NCBI GenBank assembly: GCA_002448395.1
Contig: DJXS01000108.1
Location: 1-64,000, forward strand
From: Lachnospiraceae bacterium UBA6998
Lineage (GTDB): Bacteria; Bacillota; Clostridia; Lachnospirales; Lachnospiraceae
DNA length: 64,000 nucleotides
Direction of reading: 5' to 3'
The notes below the pieces were generated by a model. The model made no database searches, was not told the origin of the DNA, and saw only the letters and a program-made list of their open reading frames with translations. Below are positions 8,187 through 15,546 of the stretch, one piece after another (position 1 is the first letter of the stretch; the number at the start of each line of letters is the position of its first letter). Position numbers and translations under genes: made by a program.

Positions 8187-8217
8187 GAGGAGACAGGAAA
8201 CCATTCTCTGTCTCCTC
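8187..8217. terminator. Hairpin between convergent genes
   Basis: GAGGAGACAG and CTGTCTCCTC form a ten-base-pair stem with an 11-base loop between the radical SAM gene and hipT. There is no clear T-tract on either side, so termination is uncertain. Confidence 0.4.
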
Positions 8218-8227
8218 TCGCGCCATT

Positions 8228-9187
8228 TCACATCAACACTTCTATTCTGTCTTCCATCAGCCCCCTCATTTTTTCCTTTTCGCTCTCCGGCAAGAACGAA
8301 GTGTCGATCTGCTGCGCCAGCTTTTCTCTCTTTCCAATCAAGCCGGTAATCATACGAAGTGCCGTTTTCTCTGTCAGATCACATCGCTTTGCAAGAGCAA
8401 TGAAGTCTTTTTTCCTCAGATTTCTCTTCTTCCCGTTCAGTGTCAGCGCCGTCTGATCCTTGTCTGCAGGCAAAACAATGTTGACCGGCAAGAGCTCATA
8501 TGCATCTGAAAGAACAAAATCTCTTTTACCCGGAGTCATCTCCCGCAAGGAAAAGTTCTTCAAATGCATGTCAGAATTTCCGGTAATGAACGAAAAAACA
8601 ATCCTCAAATAAAACTCTGCCAGGTCCAGGCCGGGGTGCATTGAGTACTGCGGTATAAGATCAGAACACCTCTCGTAAGATCCTTTATACTTGTCTTCCG
8701 TCAGTCTTCCGGACAGTTGGCAAAAATCCTCCATCGCATACATCTGAACCTGTCCCTGCCCGATCTGCCGATCAACTCTCCTGGTAATATAAGCATTTTC
8801 ACTTCCCATCCTGATCAGCGCATGAGGTACAGTTCGGATTCCTGCGATCTTCGCCTGTCTCATGACCAGGTCCTCGTATTCCGGCAGATACGGATACTCT
8901 GACGTCTGCGGTTTCAAAATATAGCCTGTCGGATAATCTACGATCGTAAGCCTGCAGTCCGGATCCTGTGACAAGTGCAGCGATAGTTTTTTCTGAACAC
9001 CGGGAACTGTCAGTCCCTTGCCGGTCATTCTGGCCGCAAGCTGCAACAGACCATCCTCCGTCAGATCAAGTATCGGCATTGTGTTTGTTCCGAAAAAAGC
9101 CTTTACACATCTTTTGTGCCAACCGCTTTCCCGTTCCATCTCAGAGATTTTTCCGGACATTTCCCTTCCACAGTACAAGCAGCGCAT
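8228..9187 (-). CDS. hipT: HipT-like serine kinase toxin (HipA C-terminal type)
   Basis: This 319-residue protein is the kinase part of a HipA-type toxin. It begins with a possible zinc knuckle, CLYCGREM, and WHKRCVKAFFG. The HipA kinase landmarks follow: VPGVQKKLSLHL (the Gly-rich regulatory loop), YILKPQ (ATP-binding Lys), YEDLVMRQAKIAGI, and the catalytic NSDMHLKNFSL with its Asp. The metal-site segment is LSDAYELLP, with Glu where YD is usual. The HipA N-terminal subdomain is missing here and is encoded by the gene before it, two bases away. The start at 9187 follows GAGAGGAG. HipA kinases phosphorylate aminoacyl-tRNA synthetases; the target here is unknown. Confidence 0.82.
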   Translation of the reverse strand: MRCLYCGREMSGKISEMERESGWHKRCVKAFFGTNTMPILDLTEDGLLQLAARMTGKGLTVPGVQKKLSLHLSQDPDCRLTIVDYPTGYILKPQTSEYPYLPEYEDLVMRQAKIAGIRTVPHALIRMGSENAYITRRVDRQIGQGQVQMYAMEDFCQLSGRLTEDKYKGSYERCSDLIPQYSMHPGLDLAEFYLRIVFSFITGNSDMHLKNFSLREMTPGKRDFVLSDAYELLPVNIVLPADKDQTALTLNGKKRNLRKKDFIALAKRCDLTEKTALRMITGLIGKREKLAQQIDTSFLPESEKEKMRGLMEDRIEVLM

Positions 9188-9189
9188 TG

Positions 9190-9519
9190 TCACTCCTCTC
9201 TTTGAATACTGACATCTCCAATACAATCACCGCAAGCAGCCAACAGCGCTCCAAAACGGTCCCTGTAGTCCAGTTTCCATGTTTCCTGGGTGACCCTCAG
9301 CAGCCATCCCTCCGGGATCAGTCCGTCAAAAAAGGAAAACAGCACTTTTGATGAATATGGCTCCATCCGAAGAGGAAGAGTCAGACTTACTGCAATTGCC
9401 CCTTCCCTGTCACAATACTCTGGAAAATAAGCAAATCTGTAGCCATCCTCAGTCTCTTCCAGCCTGCCTGCCGGCATCTTTTGCACATAAACGGTTGCTT
9501 TCCTGTAAATTCCACTCAT
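9190..9519 (-). CDS. hipS: HipS-like small protein (HipA N-subdomain 1)
   Basis: This 109-residue protein corresponds to the N-terminal subdomain of HipA, seen in KATVYVQKMPAGRLEE, YRFAYFPEYC, ISLTLPLRMEPY-like and LFSFFDGLIPEGWLL, the last being the family's F-x-N-L-L-P-E-G-type motif. In the described E. coli HipBST operon this separate subunit is the antitoxin that inhibits HipT. Its ATG overlaps the end of hipB by four bases (ATGA), and hipT begins two bases after its stop, so all three are made together. Confidence 0.8.
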   Translation of the reverse strand: MSGIYRKATVYVQKMPAGRLEETEDGYRFAYFPEYCDREGAIAVSLTLPLRMEPYSSKVLFSFFDGLIPEGWLLRVTQETWKLDYRDRFGALLAACGDCIGDVSIQREE

Positions 9520-9716
9520 TTCCTAATCCTTCCGGGAGCTGCCTCCATGCCAAACATTCTTAAGGCCTGGTTCACTTTGTCCATTCTCACAGTTTCCTTC
9601 CCCTGTTCCAGTTCCCGGACAAATCGAAGTCCCAGTCCTGCGCGAAGCGCGAATTCCTCCTGCGTAAGCCCTGCCCTTTTTCTCTCCTGCTTAATATAAT
9701 CACCAATCGTGCTCAT
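9516..9716 (-). CDS. hipB: HipB-like XRE-family DNA-binding protein
   Basis: This 66-residue protein is a single helix-turn-helix domain (IGDYIKQERKRAGLTQEEFA, then GLGLRFVRELEQGK and MDKVNQALRMFGM), matching the HipB/XRE fold. It is the first gene of the three-gene operon and probably represses it by binding the four palindromes upstream. In HipBST systems HipB assists repression while HipS does the neutralising. Confidence 0.85.
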   Translation of the reverse strand: MSTIGDYIKQERKRAGLTQEEFALRAGLGLRFVRELEQGKETVRMDKVNQALRMFGMEAAPGRIRK

Positions 9717-9721
9717 GATAT

Positions 9722-9861
9722 ACTCCCTATCAGGTATAATGGTTCTCTATATACTCTATAATGATCCCTTTCGGGTATATTGTCAATGATTACATCATCA
9801 TATTATACCTTATCGGGTGTATTGCGTCGCATCGCGCATATGGTTATACCCTTTCGGGTAT
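9722..9861. promoter_or_regulatory. Four phased operators of the HipBST operon
   Basis: Four 16-base sites of the form ATACCC-TTTC-GGGTAT lie at 9722-9737, 9763-9778, 9805-9820 and 9846-9861. The last has perfect six-base arms, and the others differ by one to three bases. Their centres are 41, 42 and 41 bases apart, close to four helical turns, so bound HipB dimers would lie on one face of the DNA. The pattern resembles the TATCC-N8-GGATA operators known for HipB. Confidence 0.85.
9758..9786 (-). promoter_or_regulatory. hipBST promoter containing operator 2
   Basis: On the reverse strand a consensus TTGACA (9781-9786) is followed after 17 bases by CATTAT (9758-9763). Operator 2 (9763-9778) fills the spacer, so a bound repressor would block polymerase directly. 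Confidence 0.7.
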
Positions 9862-9893
9862 GCGAATCGATGGGACCGTACGCTTGACAACGG

Positions 9894-9922
9894 TTGTCTG
9901 GCACCCGCAGACGCGATATGAT
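9894..9922 (+). promoter_or_regulatory. Promoter of the lactonase gene
   Basis: TTGTCT and TATGAT are separated by 17 bases. The spacer side holds a small inverted repeat, GTCTG facing CAGAC at 9896-9911. Operator 4 of hipBST ends 32 bases upstream. Confidence 0.55.
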
Positions 9923-9990
9923 AAAAGTGATGATCTGCCGGAGACGGATTATCGGGGGGCATTAAAATAATGAGTGATAAGGAGAACACT

Positions 9991-11094
9991 ATGAAAACAT
10001 TCCGCTTTTTTGCTGGCACGCATGCTTCTGCGGGACAGGATTCCCTCTGCCTTTGTGAAGCTGATTTCAAAGAAGCAGCCTTTACAGAACTTTACACAAT
10101 GCGGGAAATCTCCGATCCCACTTACCTCGCACTCTCCCCGGACAGAATACTATATACTTTCGGGAAAACTGCCGCCGGCGTGTCTGTTTACGCGATCCGC
10201 GAACAAGCGGTTATCAGTTCCCTGCCCTGCGCAAGTGGCGGCCCCTGCCACATCAGTGTCGATGAGCGCGGTGAATTTCTTCTGGTCGCAGGTTACGGCA
10301 GCGGAACGGTCTCCCTCTATGACCTGAACACTGACGGCAGCATCCGTTCACTGTGCGATTCCCGGCAGTACCGGGGCGTCGGATTTGACTCTGAAGACCG
10401 CCAGAAGGGACCGCACGCCCACTTTTCCGTTTTCCATCCGGAGCGCGATGAAGTCCTGGTCTGCGACCTGGGCCTGGACATGGTCTATGTCTACGAACTC
10501 GACCGCACGGCTCATAAACTCCGGGATACATCCCGCAGCATCCGCCTTCCGGACGGCTCCGGTCCCAGGCATCTGGCCTTTAGCGGTAGGCATCCCGGCA
10601 TGCTCTTCGCGCTCACAGAGATGGCCAACACAATCTTCACTTATCGATATAATTCTGAAAGTGACAAATACGTACTTGTGCAGCAGATCTCGGCTGTCTG
10701 CGACGGCACATCCGGCGTATGTCCTTCTGATCCGGCTCTCATGCTGCCCTCCGCGGCTGACAATGGAAGCATCGGCTGCGCGATCCGCTTCACGAAGGAC
10801 GGCAAATATCTCTTTGTCTCCAGCCGCCTGGGCTATCAAAGCATCTCCGTGTTTCGCTGCGAACCGGACGGAAAGCTATGTTTTGCCGACCGCTGCCTGT
10901 GTGGAGGAATCACCCCCAGAGATTTCAACATCTTCGAAAATGATGACCTTGAAGATCCGGACATCCGTCTTTTGGTCGCCAATCAAGATTCGGACCTCAT
11001 CACAGCGCTGCGATTCGATCGCCGAGCTGAAAAGCTGTCACTTCTGGACATGAAAATGCAGGCGGTAAACCCCACCTGCATCCTGCCGATATGA
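9991..11094 (+). CDS. Lactonase-family seven-bladed beta-propeller (Pgl/YkgB-like)
   Basis: This 367-residue protein matches cycloisomerase-type lactonases, including the YbhE/Pgl kind of 6-phosphogluconolactonase. Repeated blade motifs are seen: FLLVAGYGSGTVSLYDLNTDG, HAHFSVFHPERDEVLVCDLG, DMVYVYELD, GPRHLAFSGRHPGMLFALTE and KYLFVSSRLGYQSISVF. I start it at 9991 because AAGGAG is six bases before; the ATG at 9970 has a poorer site. No pentose-phosphate genes are nearby, so the substrate could be another sugar lactone. Confidence 0.8.
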   Translation: MKTFRFFAGTHASAGQDSLCLCEADFKEAAFTELYTMREISDPTYLALSPDRILYTFGKTAAGVSVYAIREQAVISSLPCASGGPCHISVDERGEFLLVAGYGSGTVSLYDLNTDGSIRSLCDSRQYRGVGFDSEDRQKGPHAHFSVFHPERDEVLVCDLGLDMVYVYELDRTAHKLRDTSRSIRLPDGSGPRHLAFSGRHPGMLFALTEMANTIFTYRYNSESDKYVLVQQISAVCDGTSGVCPSDPALMLPSAADNGSIGCAIRFTKDGKYLFVSSRLGYQSISVFRCEPDGKLCFADRCLCGGITPRDFNIFENDDLEDPDIRLLVANQDSDLITALRFDRRAEKLSLLDMKMQAVNPTCILPI

Positions 11095-11144
11095 CCACCG
11101 TTCACAAAAGCTTATTTCCTGAAAATGCTGTCTTCGTGTGGCGT

Positions 11145-11488
11145 TTTGGGCACAGGGAACAGATTTCTTGTGTATGTACCCCATGGATTTCGGCGCCTGT
11201 TGTAATTTTGGGCACAGGAACAGGTTTTCTTGTGTATGTACCCCATGGATTTCGGAACCTGTTGTAACTTTTGGGCATACGAAGCAGGCTTTCTTGATTT
11301 CTACTCCAAGAACTCCCTTGCGGAGGGAGAATTATTTCTTGTAAATGTCCCTCTGTGCCCAACTCCGTTCTAAATCAGAAAAACCCACGGGGAACAATTC
11401 TTTAGAATGCCCCTCTGTGCCCAACCATGCACGTAATCAGCAAAATCCAAGGGGAACAAATCTAAGAAAATCTCCGCTGTGCCCAACC
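11145..11488. repeat. Orphan 62-bp GTGCCCAAC array (three reverse, three forward)
   Basis: Reverse cores start at 11145, 11207 and 11270 and forward cores at 11355, 11417 and 11479, so the period is 62 bases, with one 63. Forward units also share AATCAG, then AAAA-CC, GGGGAACAA and a CCCCTCT end, matching the arrays at 17.5 and 19 kb. A 94-base centre with a CTCC-CTTGC-GGAG stem joins the two halves. Between 11095 and 11542 there is no gene, and no nuclease gene adjoins this array. Confidence 0.88.
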
Positions 11489-11505
11489 ACCCGAATACAG
11501 CGAAC

Positions 11506-11533
11506 AAAAAACGCGGCCTCATAGGCCGCGTTT
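11506..11533 (-). terminator. Terminator of the sucrose hydrolase gene
   Basis: ACGCGGCCT pairs with AGGCCGCGT around a three-base loop, with six A residues to the left giving the T-tract on the reverse strand. Confidence 0.85.
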
Positions 11534-11542
11534 TCCAATCAT

Positions 11543-13036
11543 TCACTTCTCGATCGTATATTTCTCCACATCGATGACCGCCGTGCCGCCGACTGCCTCG
11601 AAAGAGATGCCGTCTGCCGACTGCCGCGTGTAGATCGTGTTGGACATCACCTGCTCGCCGTCGTTGACAAAGATTTCCACCGAGAACCTGTCGATCATGA
11701 GCCGCAGCCGGATCTCGCCGCCGCGATTCCGCACATGTGCCTTCCGCTCGGAGATAATGTAGTGCATAAATCCCGAATAGGTCCGGTCAAAATACAGCAT
11801 GCTGTCCGAGGGATCATAAGTAATAGATGTGTAGAACTCCTCATCCTCTGCGACCTTAATCGTGAATTTCTGATAAAGGGCGTCCCCTGCGGGCTTCACT
11901 CGAACTGTCAGATCAAGGCTTCGTCCCTCCACTCCGGTAAGCCGCGTGCACTCCTTGACATAGACATCATCATAGTAAACCGGGTCTTTCCGGTACGCTT
12001 CGATCTCCCGGATCGGCCGCTGGATCAGGAGTCCGTCCTTCTCAGACAGTTCTCTGGGAATCGTGAGCTGTCCGAACCACTTAACACCCGGAGGCGTCCT
12101 GTGCATAGTCTCCGGCGTCTGCATCCAGGCGGTCATGACTCTCCTTCCGTCCGGTGTGACCGTGCTCTGGGGCGCGTAGAAATCAATGCCGTAATCAATA
12201 GAGCGGATCGCTTTCCGCGTAAAGGTATGCGTCTCCCTGTCATAGATACCGGCCAGATAAGCAGCGTTGTTGCCGGCATGGAACTCATTCCCTTTCGCGA
12301 CCATCTTCATCGGCAGAATCGGAATAAAATCCGTATCTCCAAGCCGGAACAAGTCCGGGCACTCCCACATATACCCGTACTCATTACCGCCCTTATCGAG
12401 AGTCGACACATACTCCCAGTTGTACAGGTCCGGACTCCGGAACAGGACAACTGCGCCGTCGTTCTCTTCGGTGCTCGCGCCGATTATCGAATAGTACACC
12501 CCCTCTTTCTCCTCATACCAGATCTTGGGATCGCGGAAATCTTCCTCGCTGTATCCTTCCGGGAGCATTTCCGGAGTAATGACCGGGTTGTTCTCGTATT
12601 TGTCATAGTTCATGCCATCGCCAAAAGCCAGACACTGCGTCTGGCGGCAGGGAACCCCCTCCCCTCTCGCTTCTCCTGTCACCTCCACCCCAGTGTAGAT
12701 GAGCAGATGCCTTCCGTCCGGCGCTGTCAGAGCGCTCCCCGAAAAGACGCCGAAGTTGTCATACCATGTATCAGGCGCAAGCACGGCCGGCAGTCTCTTC
12801 CAGTTCAGCATATCCTCCGATACCAGATGTCCCCAGTGCATGGAGTCCCAATGCGTCGAATAAGGATTGTACTGATAAAACAGGTGATACTGTCCGTCAA
12901 AATAGGAAAAGCCGTTCGGGTCATTGAGCCATCCCACTGTTGGTGTGACGTGGTAGACCGGCCTCTCCTCCTCTGTGATCTGCGTTCCATGTGCCGCCTC
13001 ATATTCTCTGGCTTTTTTCAACCGATCACTTTCCAT
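11543..13036 (-). CDS. sacA: GH32 beta-fructofuranosidase (sucrose-6-phosphate hydrolase)
   Basis: This 497-residue enzyme cleaves sucrose or sucrose 6-phosphate. The GH32 landmarks are complete: WLNDPNGFSYFDGQYHLFYQ with the nucleophile Asp, FRDPKIW with the transition-state Asp, and YMWECPDLF with the acid/base Glu, followed by the C-terminal beta-sandwich. No signal peptide is present, so it acts in the cytoplasm on imported sugar. GAAAGGAG precedes the ATG. It overlaps the HD-domain gene upstream by 11 bases. No sucrose PTS gene is nearby, so whether the natural substrate is phosphorylated is open. Confidence 0.88.
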   Translation of the reverse strand: MESDRLKKAREYEAAHGTQITEEERPVYHVTPTVGWLNDPNGFSYFDGQYHLFYQYNPYSTHWDSMHWGHLVSEDMLNWKRLPAVLAPDTWYDNFGVFSGSALTAPDGRHLLIYTGVEVTGEARGEGVPCRQTQCLAFGDGMNYDKYENNPVITPEMLPEGYSEEDFRDPKIWYEEKEGVYYSIIGASTEENDGAVVLFRSPDLYNWEYVSTLDKGGNEYGYMWECPDLFRLGDTDFIPILPMKMVAKGNEFHAGNNAAYLAGIYDRETHTFTRKAIRSIDYGIDFYAPQSTVTPDGRRVMTAWMQTPETMHRTPPGVKWFGQLTIPRELSEKDGLLIQRPIREIEAYRKDPVYYDDVYVKECTRLTGVEGRSLDLTVRVKPAGDALYQKFTIKVAEDEEFYTSITYDPSDSMLYFDRTYSGFMHYIISERKAHVRNRGGEIRLRLMIDRFSVEIFVNDGEQVMSNTIYTRQSADGISFEAVGGTAVIDVEKYTIEK

Positions 13037-13469
13037 CTCTTTCTCCTTTCAGATATTCGTAAGCAGGCTTGTACTTCTTCTCAATGCGGTCGTAATCTTT
13101 CGGACCGGGGTCCTTGATTCTCCTGATATCCATATTGTGGGTCAGGTCCGCAAGCTTCACTTTCCTGGCAAGCGGGTTCTTCCCGATCTCCTTCACATAG
13201 TCCATATAAGGCACTCCGTCCGCATGTGTCATGAGCGCTACGGCATCTGCGATCTCGTCCCCGAAAATCTCCCGAATCTCCTCAATCGTGACCTCTGTGT
13301 CCTCTACGGTATCGTGCAGATACCCCACGACCTTCTCCTGAGGTGTATCCAACATCGCCGCCACTGCCTCGGGATGAGAAAAATAGTCATTTCCGGCTTT
13401 ATCCACCTGCCCTCTATGGGCGAGCTTCGCGATCAGTCTCGCAGCTGCGATCATTTCTTCTCCTGTCAC
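13026..13469 (-). CDS. Small HD-domain hydrolase (SpoT/MESH1-like)
   Basis: This 147-residue protein is a single HD phosphohydrolase domain: HRGQVDKAGNDYFSHPEAVA, VVGYLHDTVEDTEVTIEEI (His-Asp pair and downstream Glu-Asp) and KLADLTHNMD. This order matches the hydrolase domain of SpoT and the small MESH1-like alarmone hydrolases, with no synthetase domain attached. It begins at GTG behind AAAGGAG; a second start, ATG at 13454, also has AGGAG. It overlaps sacA by 11 bases and is co-transcribed. Breakdown of (p)ppGpp is likely but not proven. Confidence 0.75.
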   Translation of the reverse strand: MTGEEMIAAARLIAKLAHRGQVDKAGNDYFSHPEAVAAMLDTPQEKVVGYLHDTVEDTEVTIEEIREIFGDEIADAVALMTHADGVPYMDYVKEIGKNPLARKVKLADLTHNMDIRRIKDPGPKDYDRIEKKYKPAYEYLKGERDGK

Positions 13470-13536
13470 GGAAGCTTCTCCTTTCTGTTGTCATACTTCC
13501 CGCAGGTTCAACGTTCTCTCCTGCCTGAACAAATCT

Positions 13537-13545
13537 ATTATAACA
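13537..13545 (-). promoter_or_regulatory. Extended -10 promoter of the HD/sacA operon
   Basis: The reverse strand reads TGTTATAAT 68 bases before the HD gene, with no good -35 box. Confidence 0.5.
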
Positions 13546-13551
13546 AATAGA

Positions 13552-13585
13552 CCGGCACATTAAGAAGTAATTCTTAATGTGCCGG
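13552..13585 (-). terminator. Strong hairpin after the lipoprotein gene
   Basis: CCGGCACATTAAGAA and its perfect complement flank a GTAA loop. T-tracts are weak, so it may act as a terminator or an mRNA end stabiliser. The related palindrome GGGGAC-T-GTCCCC is at 13602-13614, between the hairpin and the stop codon. Confidence 0.55.
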
Positions 13586-13629
13586 CTCCCTTCATGAATC
13601 AGGGGACTGTCCCCCTGACTCCCCCTGAC

Positions 13630-15327
13630 TCATCCTCCAAACACTGTCCCGTCAAAAGCTTCATCCAGCTTGATGCCGTTCACAGTCTGGCCATCACTTG
13701 TGTCTACTTTGACACGGAAAGCTTCCCCGGTTTCCATGTCATCCGTCCTGAAGTCAACGGTGTCAGTGCCGTTTGTCCTCCAGAAATTCAGTTTAGTTCC
13801 AACTGGGATCTCTTTCTCCTCGCCTGTCGATTCTTCTTTCGAAAGGTCCACTACTTCCGCCTTCACAGGCACAAGGGTGGTGAGTGTGATATCCGCGTCA
13901 ATCTCGTATAAATCTGTCAGCGGAGCGGGCATCCCGTCCTCTCCCGCCTTGTAGAAGCGGCGGCCGCTGTATGTGCTCATAAGCTGCATTCTCGTGCCGA
14001 GCGCGAACTTCGACGGGTCGATCAGCGGATAGCGCTCGTTAATGCTTTGTTCCAAACTGTACTCGCCGTCCACATAGGCCGGATGGAAAGCAGACGCCAA
14101 GCCGGTTCCTTCCATTTTACCAACGAGCGACGGAACATTGTCTTTGATCGCAAATACAGTCAGCTCCGGATAATCGTTATCTGTTGACGTCACCACATAT
14201 ACATAGTTTCTTCCGTCTTCGGTGTGCACAAACCATGGCTGCATGCTGAAGCAGTACTGCTCCGCCGTACAGACCTGGTCTCCCACGGAAATCTGAATGC
14301 CGGAATACGCGTAAATCTCGTTTCCCTCTTCATATGTGCCGGTCACTGACAGTTTCTCGTCGCTGCCGTCTCCGTCCAGATCCACTGTCATCTCCGTATA
14401 CGGGCTCAAAGGTTTCACATAACCTTCCTTGGAAGGTCCGTAATTACCGGTGAATAGAGAGGGCTCCCTGTCAAAATATATTTTGGCTTCCAGTGTACCC
14501 ATCGCATAGGGCGCGATATCGGAAGGCGCGAAGAGGAATGTGACGCCGTCCTGATCGATCACCCACGTCAGGGCGTCCATATTGCCCTCGTCAAAATAGT
14601 ACTGCAGTGCATCTTCCGCATCCTCTATCGGTGATCCGTCCGCCTGGGCGCGGAGATATTTTGCCACGACAGGCTTCAGCGCAGCCGGATCCGTAAAGAC
14701 TTCCGCGAGTGTGATCTGTGCGCCGTTCTCGGGATTATAATTGTATCCGCTGTAACCCACTGTGCCGTGCGCCGCGCCGGGATAGTACAGAGATGTCACC
14801 TCATAGAAACTCAGGACCGACTGGTCACACCGGGCCGGAATGATCTTTCCTTCCATATTCCCGACAGGAAATTCTTCCGTATCCTCCCTCTGCTCAGCTA
14901 AAGCGTTCTCAGCAGCTTCCTTGACTTCCGCAAATGATTTCTCATACTTCTCTGCGATCAGGTCATTCTCTGTTTCAATGGCTTTATTCAGATATACATT
15001 GTTCATGGCCGTTTCTTCTGTAAGCCTGACTGTGTCGTAGGAACCGCTTGCGATCAGTGTGAGGTCCTTCTCTTCCATACGAGAGTGGCTCTGAAGTTTA
15101 TAAGCAGGGCGAACGGCTTCAGACTCAGCCTCTATAGCCTGCGCGGCTTCTTCCTGAGATCCTTCGGGCTGTGCCTGCTGCTCCTGCGAAGGTTCTGTCT
15201 GTTCCTGCACGGCTTCACTCTGCGCCGTATCCTGCGATGCCGGCTTCTGGTCCTGACCGGCCCCGCATCCCAAGAGACTTCCTGCCATTATCGTTGCGAT
15301 CACCGCTGTCGCAATTATTTTTTTCAT
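13630..15327 (-). CDS. Secreted lipoprotein with DUF3298-like domain
   Basis: This 565-residue lipoprotein has a signal peptide ending in the lipobox GSLLGCG, then a Gln/Glu/Ala-rich linker to about residue 75. The next part, with LSFYEVTSLYYPGAAHG and ITLAEVFTDP, resembles the DUF4163/DUF3298 pair found in surface proteins such as RsiV. The remainder, with DLDGDGSDEKLSVTG, looks like an EF-hand-type or VCBS-like calcium loop within a beta-rich domain. I set the start at 15327 behind AGGAGG. The role is unknown. It is not linked to a sigma factor here. Confidence 0.7.
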   Translation of the reverse strand: MKKIIATAVIATIMAGSLLGCGAGQDQKPASQDTAQSEAVQEQTEPSQEQQAQPEGSQEEAAQAIEAESEAVRPAYKLQSHSRMEEKDLTLIASGSYDTVRLTEETAMNNVYLNKAIETENDLIAEKYEKSFAEVKEAAENALAEQREDTEEFPVGNMEGKIIPARCDQSVLSFYEVTSLYYPGAAHGTVGYSGYNYNPENGAQITLAEVFTDPAALKPVVAKYLRAQADGSPIEDAEDALQYYFDEGNMDALTWVIDQDGVTFLFAPSDIAPYAMGTLEAKIYFDREPSLFTGNYGPSKEGYVKPLSPYTEMTVDLDGDGSDEKLSVTGTYEEGNEIYAYSGIQISVGDQVCTAEQYCFSMQPWFVHTEDGRNYVYVVTSTDNDYPELTVFAIKDNVPSLVGKMEGTGLASAFHPAYVDGEYSLEQSINERYPLIDPSKFALGTRMQLMSTYSGRRFYKAGEDGMPAPLTDLYEIDADITLTTLVPVKAEVVDLSKEESTGEEKEIPVGTKLNFWRTNGTDTVDFRTDDMETGEAFRVKVDTSDGQTVNGIKLDEAFDGTVFGG

Positions 15328-15411
15328 ATTTTTTCCTGCCTCCTGTCGCATATTCTTTATAAGCTTAAGCTGCCTGTACGTTCATAGTTCTTCCAGCCCT
15401 GACACACATCT

Positions 15412-15420
15412 ATTATAACA
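15412..15420 (-). promoter_or_regulatory. Extended -10 promoter of the lipoprotein gene
   Basis: The reverse strand reads TGTTATAAT 85 bases before the ATG, the same nonamer as at 13537-13545. Confidence 0.5.
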
Positions 15421-15493
15421 AGGCGCGGCTGCATAAAGAGAAAGAAATTCCGTACAGAGAGGCATTTTTAGAAAAATTACGACCATATAATCA

Positions 15494-15502
15494 TGATATA
15501 AT
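15494..15502 (+). promoter_or_regulatory. Extended -10 promoter of ygiQ
   Basis: TGATATAAT lies 45 bases before the start codon, without a clear -35 box. Confidence 0.5.
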
Positions 15503-15546
15503 AACCAAAGCAGCATGCAGATCAAAACCATTACAAGGAGCCAGCT

